Of a DNA stretch of 64,000 bases, positions 35,296 to 44,281 are shown piece by piece (positions within the stretch are counted from its first letter, which is position 1; every line of letters starts with the position of its first letter). The stretch is taken from the NCBI RefSeq assembly GCF_002843235.3, contig NZ_CP031123.2, forward strand, positions 3,286,001 through 3,350,000, written 5' to 3'. The notes under the pieces were generated by a model. That model saw only the letters and a list, made by a program, of their open reading frames with translations. It was not told the DNA's origin and searched no databases. Origin of the DNA: Providencia huaxiensis (GTDB lineage: Bacteria > Pseudomonadota > Gammaproteobacteria > Enterobacterales > Enterobacteriaceae). Position numbers and translations under genes: made by a program.

Positions 35296-35358
35296 AGATA
35301 CAAAAAAAGACGTCGGTTGACGTCTCTTGATGTTCTTATGGTGCGAAGGCCGGACTCG
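35296..35358 (-). repeat. Left attachment-site repeat (tRNA-Leu 3' end plus terminator copy)
   Basis: Direct repeat of 57924-57987. The first 49 bases (35296-35344) are identical, followed by the tRNA T-arm/acceptor remnant with one base deleted (GCGAAGG for GCCGAAGG). It includes a copy of the tRNA-Leu terminator hairpin (GACGTC-GGTT-GACGTC). It marks the left end of the island; it is too short to be a tRNA gene. Confidence 0.9.
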
Positions 35359-35644
35359 CAAAGAAAGACTAACAACATGAAATTTAAATAATATATTTTT
35401 ATAGTATATTTTTATACCCGTAAATGTACCCACTATAAAAATATCTCTGACATAAACCAACTCTAACTATAAATTTCCCCCCCTCAGCACTGGTGATGAA
35501 TATCAATATTAAAATCAGTAAACACATTCAGAGGTAAAAATTTAATGCCAGTACTTGAAACAGATCACCTTTATTCTTATTTTTATCCCCAAGATATAAT
35601 TAAATTGTATAATAATGTCATTATGAAACAGAAAGGTAAAAATA

Positions 35645-36112
35645 ATGAAAGATTTCAATCAGTTAATATCATTGGCAGTAGAAAATTCAGGTGCAGATGA
35701 CTCAATCAATAAAAAACTAACAGAAGTATTACAAAAAGAGCTTAACGACTATGTTAATCTTGAACTTCTTAAAGCTAAGCTTGAGGTTTTGTTCAATTAC
35801 GAAAAAAGTTATCTCGAACTTGTTAAAGAATACAAAGAAGAGATCAAGTTTGCTAGTACTTTGCAAGAAGATTTACGTAAAGAACGCTCCAAATTCTTTT
35901 CTGAAACACTAAAAGAAGTTTCTGAGACACTGAATCAATCTCAAGTCGACAGTCAAGTTGCTTCAAAATGGTTAAAAGAACTTGTTGGTAGTTATACAAA
36001 AAGTTTAGATTTGAGTAGTAATCTAATCGAAGAGCATACTCTTGATACCATTGGAAAAATTCGTCATGAAGCTAAGTTAAATAAACCAACAATAGTTCCC
36101 GATAGTAATTAA
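35645..36112 (+). CDS. Unrecognised helical protein, gene 1 of island cassette
   Basis: 155 aa, highly charged and predicted almost all alpha-helical, with heptad-like patterns around LKAKLEVLFNYEKSYLELV and no signal peptide or membrane segment. I recognise no family. It is the first gene inside the left end of the island, followed by two more helical proteins in the same direction, and AAAGGT precedes the start. The codon use is AT-rich relative to the restriction genes. Position suggests accessory cargo, perhaps defence or toxin, but no motif supports a function. Confidence 0.7.
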   Translation: MKDFNQLISLAVENSGADDSINKKLTEVLQKELNDYVNLELLKAKLEVLFNYEKSYLELVKEYKEEIKFASTLQEDLRKERSKFFSETLKEVSETLNQSQVDSQVASKWLKELVGSYTKSLDLSSNLIEEHTLDTIGKIRHEAKLNKPTIVPDSN

Positions 36113-36208
36113 TAACAGAGAAAGTGTACAATTAAAAGAAGGGGTGAACCTCCCCTTTATTTGATCCAAAAAACAAAAATTAACAGAACGACAATAGCTT
36201 AACATACA

Positions 36209-36673
36209 ATGAAAAAAATATTATTAGAGCTATTATTAGCTTTACGGGAGGCGAGGGAAGACCTTGTTTCTCGTACTATTAAAGAAACTCCCCAATTATT
36301 TTCATCTTTATTTCAATATGAAAATAATGAGAACCTTTTATCTCTTTCATTTCAAAGAGAATATTCTATTTTCATCAATGATAATCTAGAAAAACTATCT
36401 ATTCACATTACTAATGCTGAAAATAATGATACAAAAAAAGAGTTAAAATTTATTGTAGAACAGTTTGTTAGCTTTAAACAAATTCAGAATACTTCAGTTA
36501 TAGACACTTTTTTTCTTAATGATAAAATAGAACAAATCGAAAAAATATTTTCAATCTTTGATAAAGATAATGATCGGATCGAAGAAATCAATTATATAAG
36601 AAAAAAAGAACAAGTTCTTTTTGAAAGAAAATTTAAAATATTATTAGGAGAAAAGGATGAGTTGGTTGAGTAA
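36209..36673 (+). CDS. Unrecognised helical protein, gene 2 of island cassette
   Basis: 154 aa, Lys/Glu/Asn-rich and very AT-rich, predicted helical. No recognised domain, signal peptide or membrane segment. Its 3' end overlaps the next gene by 17 bases, so the two are probably translationally coupled and act together. It starts 96 bp after the first cassette gene. Confidence 0.7.
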   Translation: MKKILLELLLALREAREDLVSRTIKETPQLFSSLFQYENNENLLSLSFQREYSIFINDNLEKLSIHITNAENNDTKKELKFIVEQFVSFKQIQNTSVIDTFFLNDKIEQIEKIFSIFDKDNDRIEEINYIRKKEQVLFERKFKILLGEKDELVE

Positions 36674-37466
36674 AATAGGTGGAGCACTTCTGAATTGTGT
36701 CAGTAAACCTATTGAGGTTTTATGTGATTGGGCAGGAGAACCACTTAAAAAAAATCACCACAATAGGGATGAATCTGCTAAAAATTCTGCCCACCGACGC
36801 GATATTGAAAGGTTAACCGCTCAATCTAAATCCGAACACGAAATCAAAATGAGAGAAATGGAGTTTGAGCATGATCTAAAAAGTAGAGAAAAGGAACTTG
36901 AAGTAAATCTAGAAGTTCGCAGGGTTCGCGAAATTGAAAAAGCTGTAGCTGAAATTCAAGAATGGAAAAAAGAAAAAGAATTTGAGCGAATGGAGAGAAC
37001 AACTGCTGCAATAGCTCTTTATCTTAAACAACTAACAAAGCTTAACGTGGAAACCATCAACGCAATTGGTCATATGCAACTTGAACTCAAAGAACGAGCC
37101 CAACAACTTGTTTATGAAAAAACCATACAATATAAAGAACTTCAAGATACAGCTATTGAAGAGGCTATGAATGATTTCCTCAGAATTGAGGAAAAATTTG
37201 GTAATAATGAAAGAGCAAAAGATATTCTTATTAAAGCCGTTGATACTAAAATGGGGAATATTATTTCTACATCAACTCGTTTCTTAGAGGAATTAAATAG
37301 AGATATTGTCAATCTTAACGAAAGCATTGATAGACTAACAAATCAAGGTCAAAAATTTATCGAAAACCACTTAGAGCGCTTTCATTCATCAAGTGTCAGT
37401 ACCCCTATATCGTTTACTAAAACAAACGATGATAAACGAATGCTCCCAATTAAAGAGATAAATTAG
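36657..37466 (+). CDS. Coiled-coil protein with amphipathic N-terminus, gene 3 of island cassette
   Basis: 269 aa. The N-terminal 30 residues (MSWLSKIGGALLNCVSKPIEV...) look like an amphipathic or weakly hydrophobic segment that could touch a membrane. Residues about 45-115 are a long, highly charged coiled coil (REMEFEHDLKSREKELEVNL), followed by further helices to about 245. The ribosome site GGAGAAAAGG lies just before the ATG, inside the previous gene. No catalytic motif is seen and I do not recognise a family. Confidence 0.72.
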   Translation: MSWLSKIGGALLNCVSKPIEVLCDWAGEPLKKNHHNRDESAKNSAHRRDIERLTAQSKSEHEIKMREMEFEHDLKSREKELEVNLEVRRVREIEKAVAEIQEWKKEKEFERMERTTAAIALYLKQLTKLNVETINAIGHMQLELKERAQQLVYEKTIQYKELQDTAIEEAMNDFLRIEEKFGNNERAKDILIKAVDTKMGNIISTSTRFLEELNRDIVNLNESIDRLTNQGQKFIENHLERFHSSSVSTPISFTKTNDDKRMLPIKEIN

Positions 37467-37513
37467 TTTATAATAGGCACATTATTTGATGAAAAACAAT
37501 GTGCTACTATTTT

Positions 37514-38350
37514 CTATATTCTCTCTCTTCCAGAGAAATGTCCATACATCTTTTCAGTCATTACCCACAGTGCTTTGTTCAATTTAATATCCCCATCGAT
37601 GCCATTCACTGAACGAGTGCGAGCTCGCTTACCTTTTGCATTTCTGCCCGATAATCCGCCTTTGATTAAATTCTCCTGCAAGCGTTGATATACCGTCCAC
37701 AGATCATCTTTCTTATCTTCCCAACGGCGAGGCTGTAATACTTGCTCTTCGGTTATTGGTTGATGTTCCTCACCAAAGCGATATGTTAAAGCTGCTTGTG
37801 CCAAGGCTTGCTGTGCTGGTGGAGGTAACATGAGGGATTGCATTTGTTCACGCTTTTCAGCAACCGTATCAAAGGTTTCCAATACTTCATAAGCCCCTTC
37901 AATCACCTTGCCTACCACATCGCCTTTATGGGGTACACGAACTTCGCCAAAAGTATCACCACAAACTAAACCATTTTGGCATACTGCTCTAAATAACCCC
38001 GGCAACATTTGATAACTGCTTGAACCATCATGGCTATTTAAAAGAATAATTTCAGGAACTTGTATACCCGTGATTTGGTCATGGCGTCTTAGCCGTAGCA
38101 TATGCTTCGTGTGCTCCCGACGACTAGTATCACGTACACGAGTTTGGCAAGCAAAGAACGGATAAAAGCCTTCTTTTTGAAGGCTATCCAGTAAAGTAAT
38201 GGTGGGGATATAAGTATATCGGTCACTTCTAGATTCGTGTTTCTCTTCAGAGAAAACACTCGGTACGGTACGAAATAATTCTTCTGTGGTTAACGGGCGG
38301 TCGCGGCGAATACTATTCGCTGCACCAAAGCGGGAAGCTAAACGAGTCAT
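37514..38350 (-). CDS. DUF932 (YfjQ/YafZ-like) protein
   Basis: 278 aa from ATG 38350 (MTRLASRFGAAN); the frame is open further upstream but overlaps the KlcA-like gene, and AGGA sits before 38350. It matches the DUF932 proteins of E. coli CP4 elements (YfjQ, YafZ, about 273 aa): FFACQTRVRDTSRREHTKHMLRLRR and GLFRAVCQNGLVCGDTFGEV are characteristic. The function is unknown. Part of the CP4-like core block of the island together with KlcA-like and YfjP-like genes. Confidence 0.88.
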   Translation of the reverse strand: MTRLASRFGAANSIRRDRPLTTEELFRTVPSVFSEEKHESRSDRYTYIPTITLLDSLQKEGFYPFFACQTRVRDTSRREHTKHMLRLRRHDQITGIQVPEIILLNSHDGSSSYQMLPGLFRAVCQNGLVCGDTFGEVRVPHKGDVVGKVIEGAYEVLETFDTVAEKREQMQSLMLPPPAQQALAQAALTYRFGEEHQPITEEQVLQPRRWEDKKDDLWTVYQRLQENLIKGGLSGRNAKGKRARTRSVNGIDGDIKLNKALWVMTEKMYGHFSGRERI

Positions 38351-38411
38351 AATTAATTTCCTTGAAAATAAATAAGATAGGTAAAACTGAAAGAATGAAT
38401 TAAGAAAGGCG

Positions 38412-38858
38412 TTAATCGATAAGATGGAAAATAGCTGAGCTTTCAGGATGTTGAATGGCGTAGTCACGAAGCTGGTAGAAACGCTCGACCAGCAATTCAC
38501 TTTCAGTTCTAAATGACCACTGGCTATACAGCATCAAACAGATAGCCACACCAGCCGCTTCAGGGCTTAGAATCTCTTCATTGCCATTGTGCATATTGAA
38601 CAGTGTGAGTTTTTCAGAGCCCAAATCAGGATAAATAAATGCGCCACCGTTGGGTAAAGTGCAGTACTCCCAATAGCCGCCCGTATATTCATCACAGAAC
38701 TGGCCCATGATAGTGAATATCACTACTTCAAACGTGGCGAAGCCTTTCACTGTACCAAAGTGGCTTTGCCAGAAATTTGGTCTAGCTGAAAGCGGCACGA
38801 CATTAGCGAGAATAAATGAGTTTGGTTCTAGCGCAGAAGCAGAATAAGAGGAAGACAT
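38412..38858 (-). CDS. Antirestriction protein, KlcA/ArdB family
   Basis: 148 aa of the ArdB/KlcA family, which blocks type I restriction in vivo by a non-DNA-mimic mechanism. The typical YTGGYWEYCTLPNGGAFIYPD core is seen at about residues 57-78, and the N-terminal RPNFWQSHFG matches too. It lies just upstream of the DUF932 gene in the same direction, as in CP4-57 and related islands. Its presence in an island that also encodes HsdMSR is noteworthy, since it could protect incoming DNA from, or moderate, type I restriction. Confidence 0.9.
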   Translation of the reverse strand: MSSSYSASALEPNSFILANVVPLSARPNFWQSHFGTVKGFATFEVVIFTIMGQFCDEYTGGYWEYCTLPNGGAFIYPDLGSEKLTLFNMHNGNEEILSPEAAGVAICLMLYSQWSFRTESELLVERFYQLRDYAIQHPESSAIFHLID

Positions 38859-38973
38859 ATGATTTCTCCTGTTAATAAATTAATAACGGGTAATAAAAAT
38901 GATGAGTGAACAGGACTACAAACCACCTGTTTGACTACCGATACCTAAGAAGTGTCATGACGACAGTAAACAA

Positions 38974-39002
38974 AAAGGCCTGCTGATAAGCAGCAGGCCT
39001 TT
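38974..39002. terminator. Strong hairpin terminator
   Basis: Inverted repeat AAAGGCCTGCTG / CAGCAGGCCTTT with a 5-base loop, downstream of the small secreted protein gene at 39028 (minus strand) and before the KlcA-like gene. Confidence 0.8.
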
Positions 39003-39027
39003 AGTGGTAAGAATTGACATGATCACA

Positions 39028-39369
39028 TTAGGGATTGAAATCAAATGTCCAAACGCCTTGGTTGGTATCCACGGCGACCTCGATGACATTGCACGGTACT
39101 CCTGGGCTTTTACCCGTAAATAGACGTGTGTAGGTATTACCAAAATTCAGCCTAATGGGCTTCCAAGGACGGTATTCCGCATCCTTACAGTTTCCGCGAT
39201 TAACTAAAATTTTTTTGATGACCACGCTATCAACGTTTGAGGTGATATAGATTTTACTGTATGAACGCCCGGCATTGCTGGGCCCTTCACTGAGTCGAAT
39301 AGGCGCCTTTTCTGCATAGGCGAAACACGTCATCAGCCCCAGCGAAAGTGCAAAAATGAGTTTTTTCAT
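39028..39369 (-). CDS. Small secreted protein of unknown function
   Basis: 113 aa with a clear signal peptide (MKKLIFALSLGLMTCFAYA) and a mature part of about 94 residues with two cysteines (NRGNCKDAEY and PGVPCNVIEV) that may form a disulfide. The pattern suggests a small beta-rich periplasmic protein. I do not recognise the family. It is followed by a strong terminator and preceded by a second secreted protein gene. Confidence 0.75.
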   Translation of the reverse strand: MKKLIFALSLGLMTCFAYAEKAPIRLSEGPSNAGRSYSKIYITSNVDSVVIKKILVNRGNCKDAEYRPWKPIRLNFGNTYTRLFTGKSPGVPCNVIEVAVDTNQGVWTFDFNP

Positions 39370-39527
39370 AATGAGTATCCTTATGATGGAATGAGCGTAA
39401 AAATCACGGATATGTCGGACTTGAGCTCGAATAAGGAGACATCCCCCACTCGATCAATGCTGTCACGGTTTTTACTATCCCGTGGCTTTAGTGAGTTAGG
39501 TATCTTATCGTTGAGCCCAAAGGGTAC

Positions 39528-39992
39528 TTAGAGGATAAATTGAGTCCAGCAGCCGTTATCCCCGATTTCAGGGATAACGCTTGCGGCCCCCTTTAAGGTA
39601 AAGGTCACGGGCTGGCCGCCGTCAGCGGAGACGGTGACCTGTTTTTCATGACGTAAATTATCCCAAGCGACTTCGACGTGACTTGAGCCGGCTCTGCTTG
39701 CGCTGTCACTGATTTGATATACCTCCTTTCCGTCAAATTTCATTTCCAAATATTGGCCCGTATCCATGCGGGTTTGATGACCATTGATATCCGTAAACAT
39801 AATTTGAATGGGTTTATCCCCTTTGTCTTCACAAGACAGATAAAGCTGAGATTTGCCCTGACCCAAAATGACAAACTCGGTCACGCCTTGTGTTTTGTTA
39901 CTCGTCCAAGTGTGTGAGTTACCAAAAGCGTGAGTGAATGTCGGTGTTAAAGCCGAAATAAAAAGTGCAGAAATAATAAGTTTTGTTTTCAT
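39528..39992 (-). CDS. Secreted protein of unknown function
   Basis: 154 aa from ATG 39992 (MKTKLIISALFISALTPTFTHA, a signal peptide); GGAAAA precedes it, and the alternative TTG at 40004 is less likely. The mature protein has cysteines in YLSCEDKG and NGCWTQF and a mixed beta-like pattern. No recognised domain. It may work with the secreted protein just downstream, since both are on the same strand. Confidence 0.72.
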   Translation of the reverse strand: MKTKLIISALFISALTPTFTHAFGNSHTWTSNKTQGVTEFVILGQGKSQLYLSCEDKGDKPIQIMFTDINGHQTRMDTGQYLEMKFDGKEVYQISDSASRAGSSHVEVAWDNLRHEKQVTVSADGGQPVTFTLKGAASVIPEIGDNGCWTQFIL

Positions 39993-40004
39993 AATATTTT
40001 CCAA

Positions 40005-40295
40005 TTAGTTATTTTTCCTATTCAGATATAGGGTCGTAAGAACTCGTTAATGCGAACAAAGAATAAGCTCTAAATAAGAGGCTGATGGTTTTCCATTCTT
40101 AATAACGTGACAAACCCTGCGTTTTATCGCATTGATTTTTATAAATAAATTTAAGTCATTGATACCTCTGAGAGATTGTATAGCCATCATTTCCGTATGG
40201 ATAATGAAAAAAACCGATCGGTTCGATCGACAAATTCGATCATGACAACGTAAAATCGTTTACTGATGGCTCAATATGACAATCATTTCATTGAA
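40005..40295. other. Intergenic region with clustered GATC/CGATCG motifs
   Basis: About 290 bp between two minus-strand genes. At 40213-40242 there is a short cluster of ACCGATCGGT and CGATCG half-palindromes, with three GATC sites in 30 bases. This could be an operator or simply chance; no ORF is supported here. Confidence 0.35.
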
Positions 40296-41183
40296 TTAAC
40301 TAAAGAAAAATGACCAGACAGAGCGCGCTGCTCGAGCAATATGATGAGTTGTTGATTTGAGAGCGTGCCGAGCGACTTGAGGAAGTGGAGCGAAATCAAT
40401 CACTCGCTCAATGATATCTACGACCGTATCACCGAAAGAGCTACTCGCATGATTGATAACCGTTGTGGTCTGATAGGTGTTTTGTAGATGTGGGATTAAG
40501 GGACTACGCGCCTGCTTTGGGAGACGAGTAATAATCGCCTCCACTGATTGGGGAAGGTGATATCTGCCTTTAACAGATATCGGAATGATGGTATCTGCAG
40601 ATATATGCATTTGTTTGGCGATAGCATGCCGTTTCAATGTGATATGAACTTGCTGCTGTTTTGAAGGCTGTGCGGATTCCCAGTGCCACTGCTCTACAGG
40701 CTCTATCTTATCGACTTGATTCAAAATCCAAGTAATAGCCGGTAGCTCTCCGTTATACTCCGTGAATACTGTTTGATAAAACTGTTCTTCAATAGAAAAT
40801 GCGCGATCATCGGCTTTCAGAACCCAAAGCACCATATCGAGTTTAGGTATCCACTCACGATAGAGCTCACGATACTCCTCATCACGCTGTTGGCTTTCTC
40901 CTACACCCGGTAAATCGACTAGCGTTAGTGTGTGCCGTCCAAAACGTAATTTGACCTGTTGGGGCTGCCGAGTACAAGCTTCAACAGCATTGACAGCACA
41001 AACTTGACTGCGAAATAAGGCATTACACAGACTGGATTTTCCCACGCCAGTTTTTCCCATGATGCCAATCACAGGCTGATAGGTAACAAGCTGATTGAGC
41101 TCTTTTAATAAGGATTGACGCAGTGAACGCGGGTAGCGCCGCAGATGGCGACGAATAAGGGCATAGCCTGATAATTTTTTCAT
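40296..41183 (-). CDS. YfjP/YkfA/YeeP-like GTPase
   Basis: 295 aa Era/EngA-type small GTPase found in CP4 prophage-like elements. It shows the P-loop GKTGVGKSSL (about residues 44-53), G3 DLPGVGE and G4 NQVDKIE. The C-terminal part (about 215-295) is basic and helical. The E. coli relatives have about 287 aa and no settled function. It belongs to the island's CP4-like core block. Confidence 0.88.
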   Translation of the reverse strand: MKKLSGYALIRRHLRRYPRSLRQSLLKELNQLVTYQPVIGIMGKTGVGKSSLCNALFRSQVCAVNAVEACTRQPQQVKLRFGRHTLTLVDLPGVGESQQRDEEYRELYREWIPKLDMVLWVLKADDRAFSIEEQFYQTVFTEYNGELPAITWILNQVDKIEPVEQWHWESAQPSKQQQVHITLKRHAIAKQMHISADTIIPISVKGRYHLPQSVEAIITRLPKQARSPLIPHLQNTYQTTTVINHASSSFGDTVVDIIERVIDFAPLPQVARHALKSTTHHIARAARSVWSFFFS

Positions 41184-41314
41184 ATTAGCCTCAAAACAAA
41201 TCAGCCATCATAATGGATGGCTGGTGGTTTATTGAGATATCAAGGATGAGATATCACTAAAATGATATATATCTGAAAAAATTTTAAATTAGCCATTGAA
41301 TATAAATAGAAAGG

Positions 41315-42265
41315 CTATCCTTTTTTATCATACTCACGCTCTATCAAGGCATTGACGACTTCCTTTTTTGACATCAAATTAAGGCGTTTTTTAAGTGTTT
41401 CTAACTTTGGAATATTTTCCTTTTTGATATCAAAATGCACATCAACATAACCTTCTTTATTCCTTCTATTTCTCCAAGAGGAAAGCGCATTAGCCATTTT
41501 CATTTTTAAATTTTCAGCCGCAAGAATACCGTTTCTTGATGATAAAAATAAATAGTCAAAAAAAGCGATTATAATATCTTTTTTTCCAATGAGCTCTTTC
41601 TTACCTAAAAGAATAAAAGCATCAATATGCTCAGGCAATATAAAAACATCAATCGTATTTATACCTAATTCTTGTATGTAATTAAAACAATAGTCTATTT
41701 CAACTGGGCTGTTAATTTTAGAAACCCATATAAAGGCCGAATGATCCGTGATATGATACCAATCATCCATTAGTGATTTGATGTTATTTTTACTATCATC
41801 ATAATCATCATAAGAACTTACCATTTTATCAAACCATGAAATTATTGAATAATACATCGATCCAGAATTTAGATTTATATAATCTTCATTTTTTAGTTTA
41901 TTTATTTCTCTTTCATTTTCTTTTGAGTAAATTATTAAAATATTAAGCAACAACCAATAACAGGCACGATCACTGTTCTTTATCCACGAAAAATACTGTT
42001 CTTCAAATGCTAAATTCAGAAAATCATCCTGCATGTCATTCATTAAATTTTCCACATTTATTTTATGTATAAAAAGCTTATCTAATGCATTCTGAATCTT
42101 AATCTTTATATCTTTTAAATTTTTATAGTTAACACCTGATATATACTTACAACTTTTTATATCTTCCTGCAAATAATTAAGATAATAAATTAACTCTCTT
42201 TCGCTTCCTTGCAATAGTCTATTGCAATCGTATTTCAATTGTTTACTACTTTCATTTGAATTCAT
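41315..42265 (-). CDS. Unrecognised protein, island cargo
   Basis: About 316 aa from ATG 42265 (MNSNESSKQ); an upstream in-frame start at 42298 would add 11 residues. AT-rich, mostly helical. The last 45 residues (IPKLETLKKRLNLMSKKEVVNALIEREY) look like a ribbon-helix-helix-type DNA-binding or oligomerisation segment, but this is a pattern impression only. Direct repeats just upstream (AAATTTC-ATGATTTAT at 42311-42327 and 42344-42360) could be its operator. No family recognised. Confidence 0.6.
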   Translation of the reverse strand: MNSNESSKQLKYDCNRLLQGSERELIYYLNYLQEDIKSCKYISGVNYKNLKDIKIKIQNALDKLFIHKINVENLMNDMQDDFLNLAFEEQYFSWIKNSDRACYWLLLNILIIYSKENEREINKLKNEDYINLNSGSMYYSIISWFDKMVSSYDDYDDSKNNIKSLMDDWYHITDHSAFIWVSKINSPVEIDYCFNYIQELGINTIDVFILPEHIDAFILLGKKELIGKKDIIIAFFDYLFLSSRNGILAAENLKMKMANALSSWRNRRNKEGYVDVHFDIKKENIPKLETLKKRLNLMSKKEVVNALIEREYDKKG

Positions 42266-42298
42266 TACACCCACCAAATCACGCCGTGATAATGACAA

Positions 42299-42916
42299 GA
42301 TATTACCATTAAAATTTCATGATTTATACTTGTTTTTCACATCAAATTTCCATGATTTATTCATGACTAATTTTAATGAAAACAAGCTAAAGCCCAGGTA
42401 TTCCATCACAAAAAATGCTTTTTATGGGAGAAAACAATTCTAATGTAGTACCTACTTGTCATCAAGGAGCGCTTAGTCAAAGTCTGAACATTCAAAGCAC
42501 TCAAATCCTAGGTAAGTCAATCAATGCTTTTCCTATCCATTTTTTAGTTAAAATATTTCATTAAGGTTAATTAGTATTATTTAATAAAGAAGGTAATTGA
42601 CTAATCTATCTACCCCAAATAATGGTGAATTCAATCTAGTTGCTTATTCACTACCATTACTATGAATAATAATTATCAGATTAATAAAAGATGAGTGCAG
42701 CATCCACTCTCTCATCTCAATGCTATTAAACTAAACTCGAAGAAATATTTGAATCATTACCTACTGATTTTTTAATTTTCACTGATTGAATAAAATTCCT
42801 TAGTGTTCTCATGATTGATGATAAGTTCCCTCATAGAACTATCATGACCTATTTCATTCAAAATTTAAATAATTCCGTTATCCCATGAGAAACATTAATC
42901 ACTGAGGATAACTATT
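42299..42916. other. 618-bp stretch without a confident gene
   Basis: AT-rich. Holds the two operator-like direct repeats before the 42265 gene and a 46-codon plus-strand ORF (42424-42564, starting MGENNSNVVPTCHQG) preceded by no clear ribosome site; it may be a small gene or a relic. Nothing else is supported. Confidence 0.4.
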
Positions 42917-43492
42917 ATGAAAAGCACAATTAATTTTAATCACAAACCGGACTATTTATTACAACATGATTTATTTAATCATCAAGATGAACTATTTGAG
43001 CATTATTCAAAACTCCTCATGTTGCGTATCGATTTTGCTTATCGCAAAGACAGTAAATCATTTAAATATGCCGATACTTATCAAATTACAGCTGATATGA
43101 CATGGCTGATTGAACAGGTAAACGGTATTTCTGGCATTGTGGGTTTTGCCTGGGTATTAGAATACGGAGAACAACATCGCTATCATATTCACGCAGCATT
43201 TTACATTAATGGCCAGCGTCATCAGAAGGTATGGAGTTTTTGGAAAGATATTCGCGATATATGGGACGAAGTTACTGAAGGTGAAGGTTATGCACACCAC
43301 TGTGAACCAAAACCATATTATCCAGTTCGTGGTGAGCGTGTTATTGAATATTTCGATGAGGATGGTCGTAGTGATATGAAATATATATTAAGTTATTTAG
43401 GCAAAGACAGCCAGCGTACAGAACGTCGTATTTATCAGGTCAGTGATATTCCAACTGAAAGGCAAATTGGAAGAAAACGAAATAAAAAATAG
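42917..43492 (+). CDS. YagK/YfjJ-like (inovirus Gp2-type, DUF3296) protein
   Basis: 191 aa. The segment WVLEYGEQHRYHIHAAFYING (about residues 78-98) contains an HxH as in replication-initiator-like HUH domains, and DMKYILSYLGKD follows near the C-terminus with the candidate Tyr. This matches the YagK/YfjJ C-terminal domain proteins of E. coli CP4 elements, related to inovirus Gp2 replication proteins. A role in excised-element replication is an inference. GAGGATAA precedes the ATG and a strong terminator follows. Confidence 0.78.
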   Translation: MKSTINFNHKPDYLLQHDLFNHQDELFEHYSKLLMLRIDFAYRKDSKSFKYADTYQITADMTWLIEQVNGISGIVGFAWVLEYGEQHRYHIHAAFYINGQRHQKVWSFWKDIRDIWDEVTEGEGYAHHCEPKPYYPVRGERVIEYFDEDGRSDMKYILSYLGKDSQRTERRIYQVSDIPTERQIGRKRNKK

Positions 43493-43520
43493 ATAAATGA
43501 AAACTGACATCATCATTTAA

Positions 43521-43547
43521 TACCCCCTGAGTTAGGGGGTATTTTTT
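43521..43547 (+). terminator. Rho-independent terminator
   Basis: TACCCCCT / AGGGGGTA hairpin followed by TTTTTT, 28 bp after the YfjJ-like gene. Confidence 0.9.
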
Positions 43548-43694
43548 CATACATGGACAAAAGTAATTAAACTCAACTTCATCTTTCATGCTGAATCAAA
43601 AATAACGCCAGCCAGTTATTGTTTGAAGGATTGCCGCCACACCCATTATCCCTTTTCGAATCCTTCTCCTTTTCAATTATCGGAGAAACAAACA

Positions 43695-43910
43695 ATGACT
43701 ATTCAAACGACTGACACCCCACTACTGAGCGATCAATTCATTGACATGAAATTTATCACTAAGCTAACGGGCTTAACGGATAAATGGTTTTATAAGCTGA
43801 TTCAAGATGGTGAATTCCCTAAGCCTATCAAACTAGGACGTAGTTCTCGTTGGTTACGAAGTGAAGTTGAACAATGGTTACAAAATCGTATTGCTGAATC
43901 TAGAAGCTAA
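43695..43910 (+). CDS. alpA: AlpA-family island regulator
   Basis: 71-aa MerR-like winged-helix protein from ATG 43695, which has GGAGA upstream; the frame opens earlier without a good start. FITKLTGLTDKWFYKLIQDGEFPKPIKLG (helix-turn-helix, about residues 20-48) followed by SRWLRSEVEQWLQNRI is the AlpA signature. In CP4-57, AlpA activates the integrase/excisionase and so controls excision; the same role is likely here. Confidence 0.9.
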   Translation: MTIQTTDTPLLSDQFIDMKFITKLTGLTDKWFYKLIQDGEFPKPIKLGRSSRWLRSEVEQWLQNRIAESRS

Positions 43911-44281
43911 AGATATTCAGCTTAATCAGAAACAATGCTTACCCCCATACCAACATCTTGTCCTGCAAAAGCTCCAATACAGTGATAAAGAACACAATGA
44001 GGCGTTCCCTTTTCGTGATGAGAATTTGTTACCTCTTATAAAAACTGGCTGAACAGTTTCACCAAGTTATCCATTAGTTAAGACTATCAGCTGATATTCG
44101 CATCCCTGATACCGACAGCACGCCCGCTGTCGTATCCGCATATCTGTACCTCTTAATTCATGGTAAAACGCTTACTGAGCCATTATCTGTGCAATCTGAT
44201 ATGAATATCTAACTTAACATCCGTGAAGTTAGATGCCATAGTATAGAAATTCATGTTAAGTATCTCTTATAGAGGGTTTCC
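43911..44281. other. Probable decayed coding remnant between alpA and mrr
   Basis: 371 bp. Several short stretches look coding but in different frames, for example LPPYQHLVLQKLQYSDKEHN (about 43939-43998) and LSADIRIPDTDSTPAVVS (about 44087-44140). This pattern suggests a gene broken by frameshifts and stops. The promoter for mrr should lie in the last 100 bp. Confidence 0.45.

Noticed and set aside
35341..35358. Second tRNA gene at the left island end
   Set aside because: Only the last part of the T-arm and acceptor is present; no anticodon arm or 5' half.
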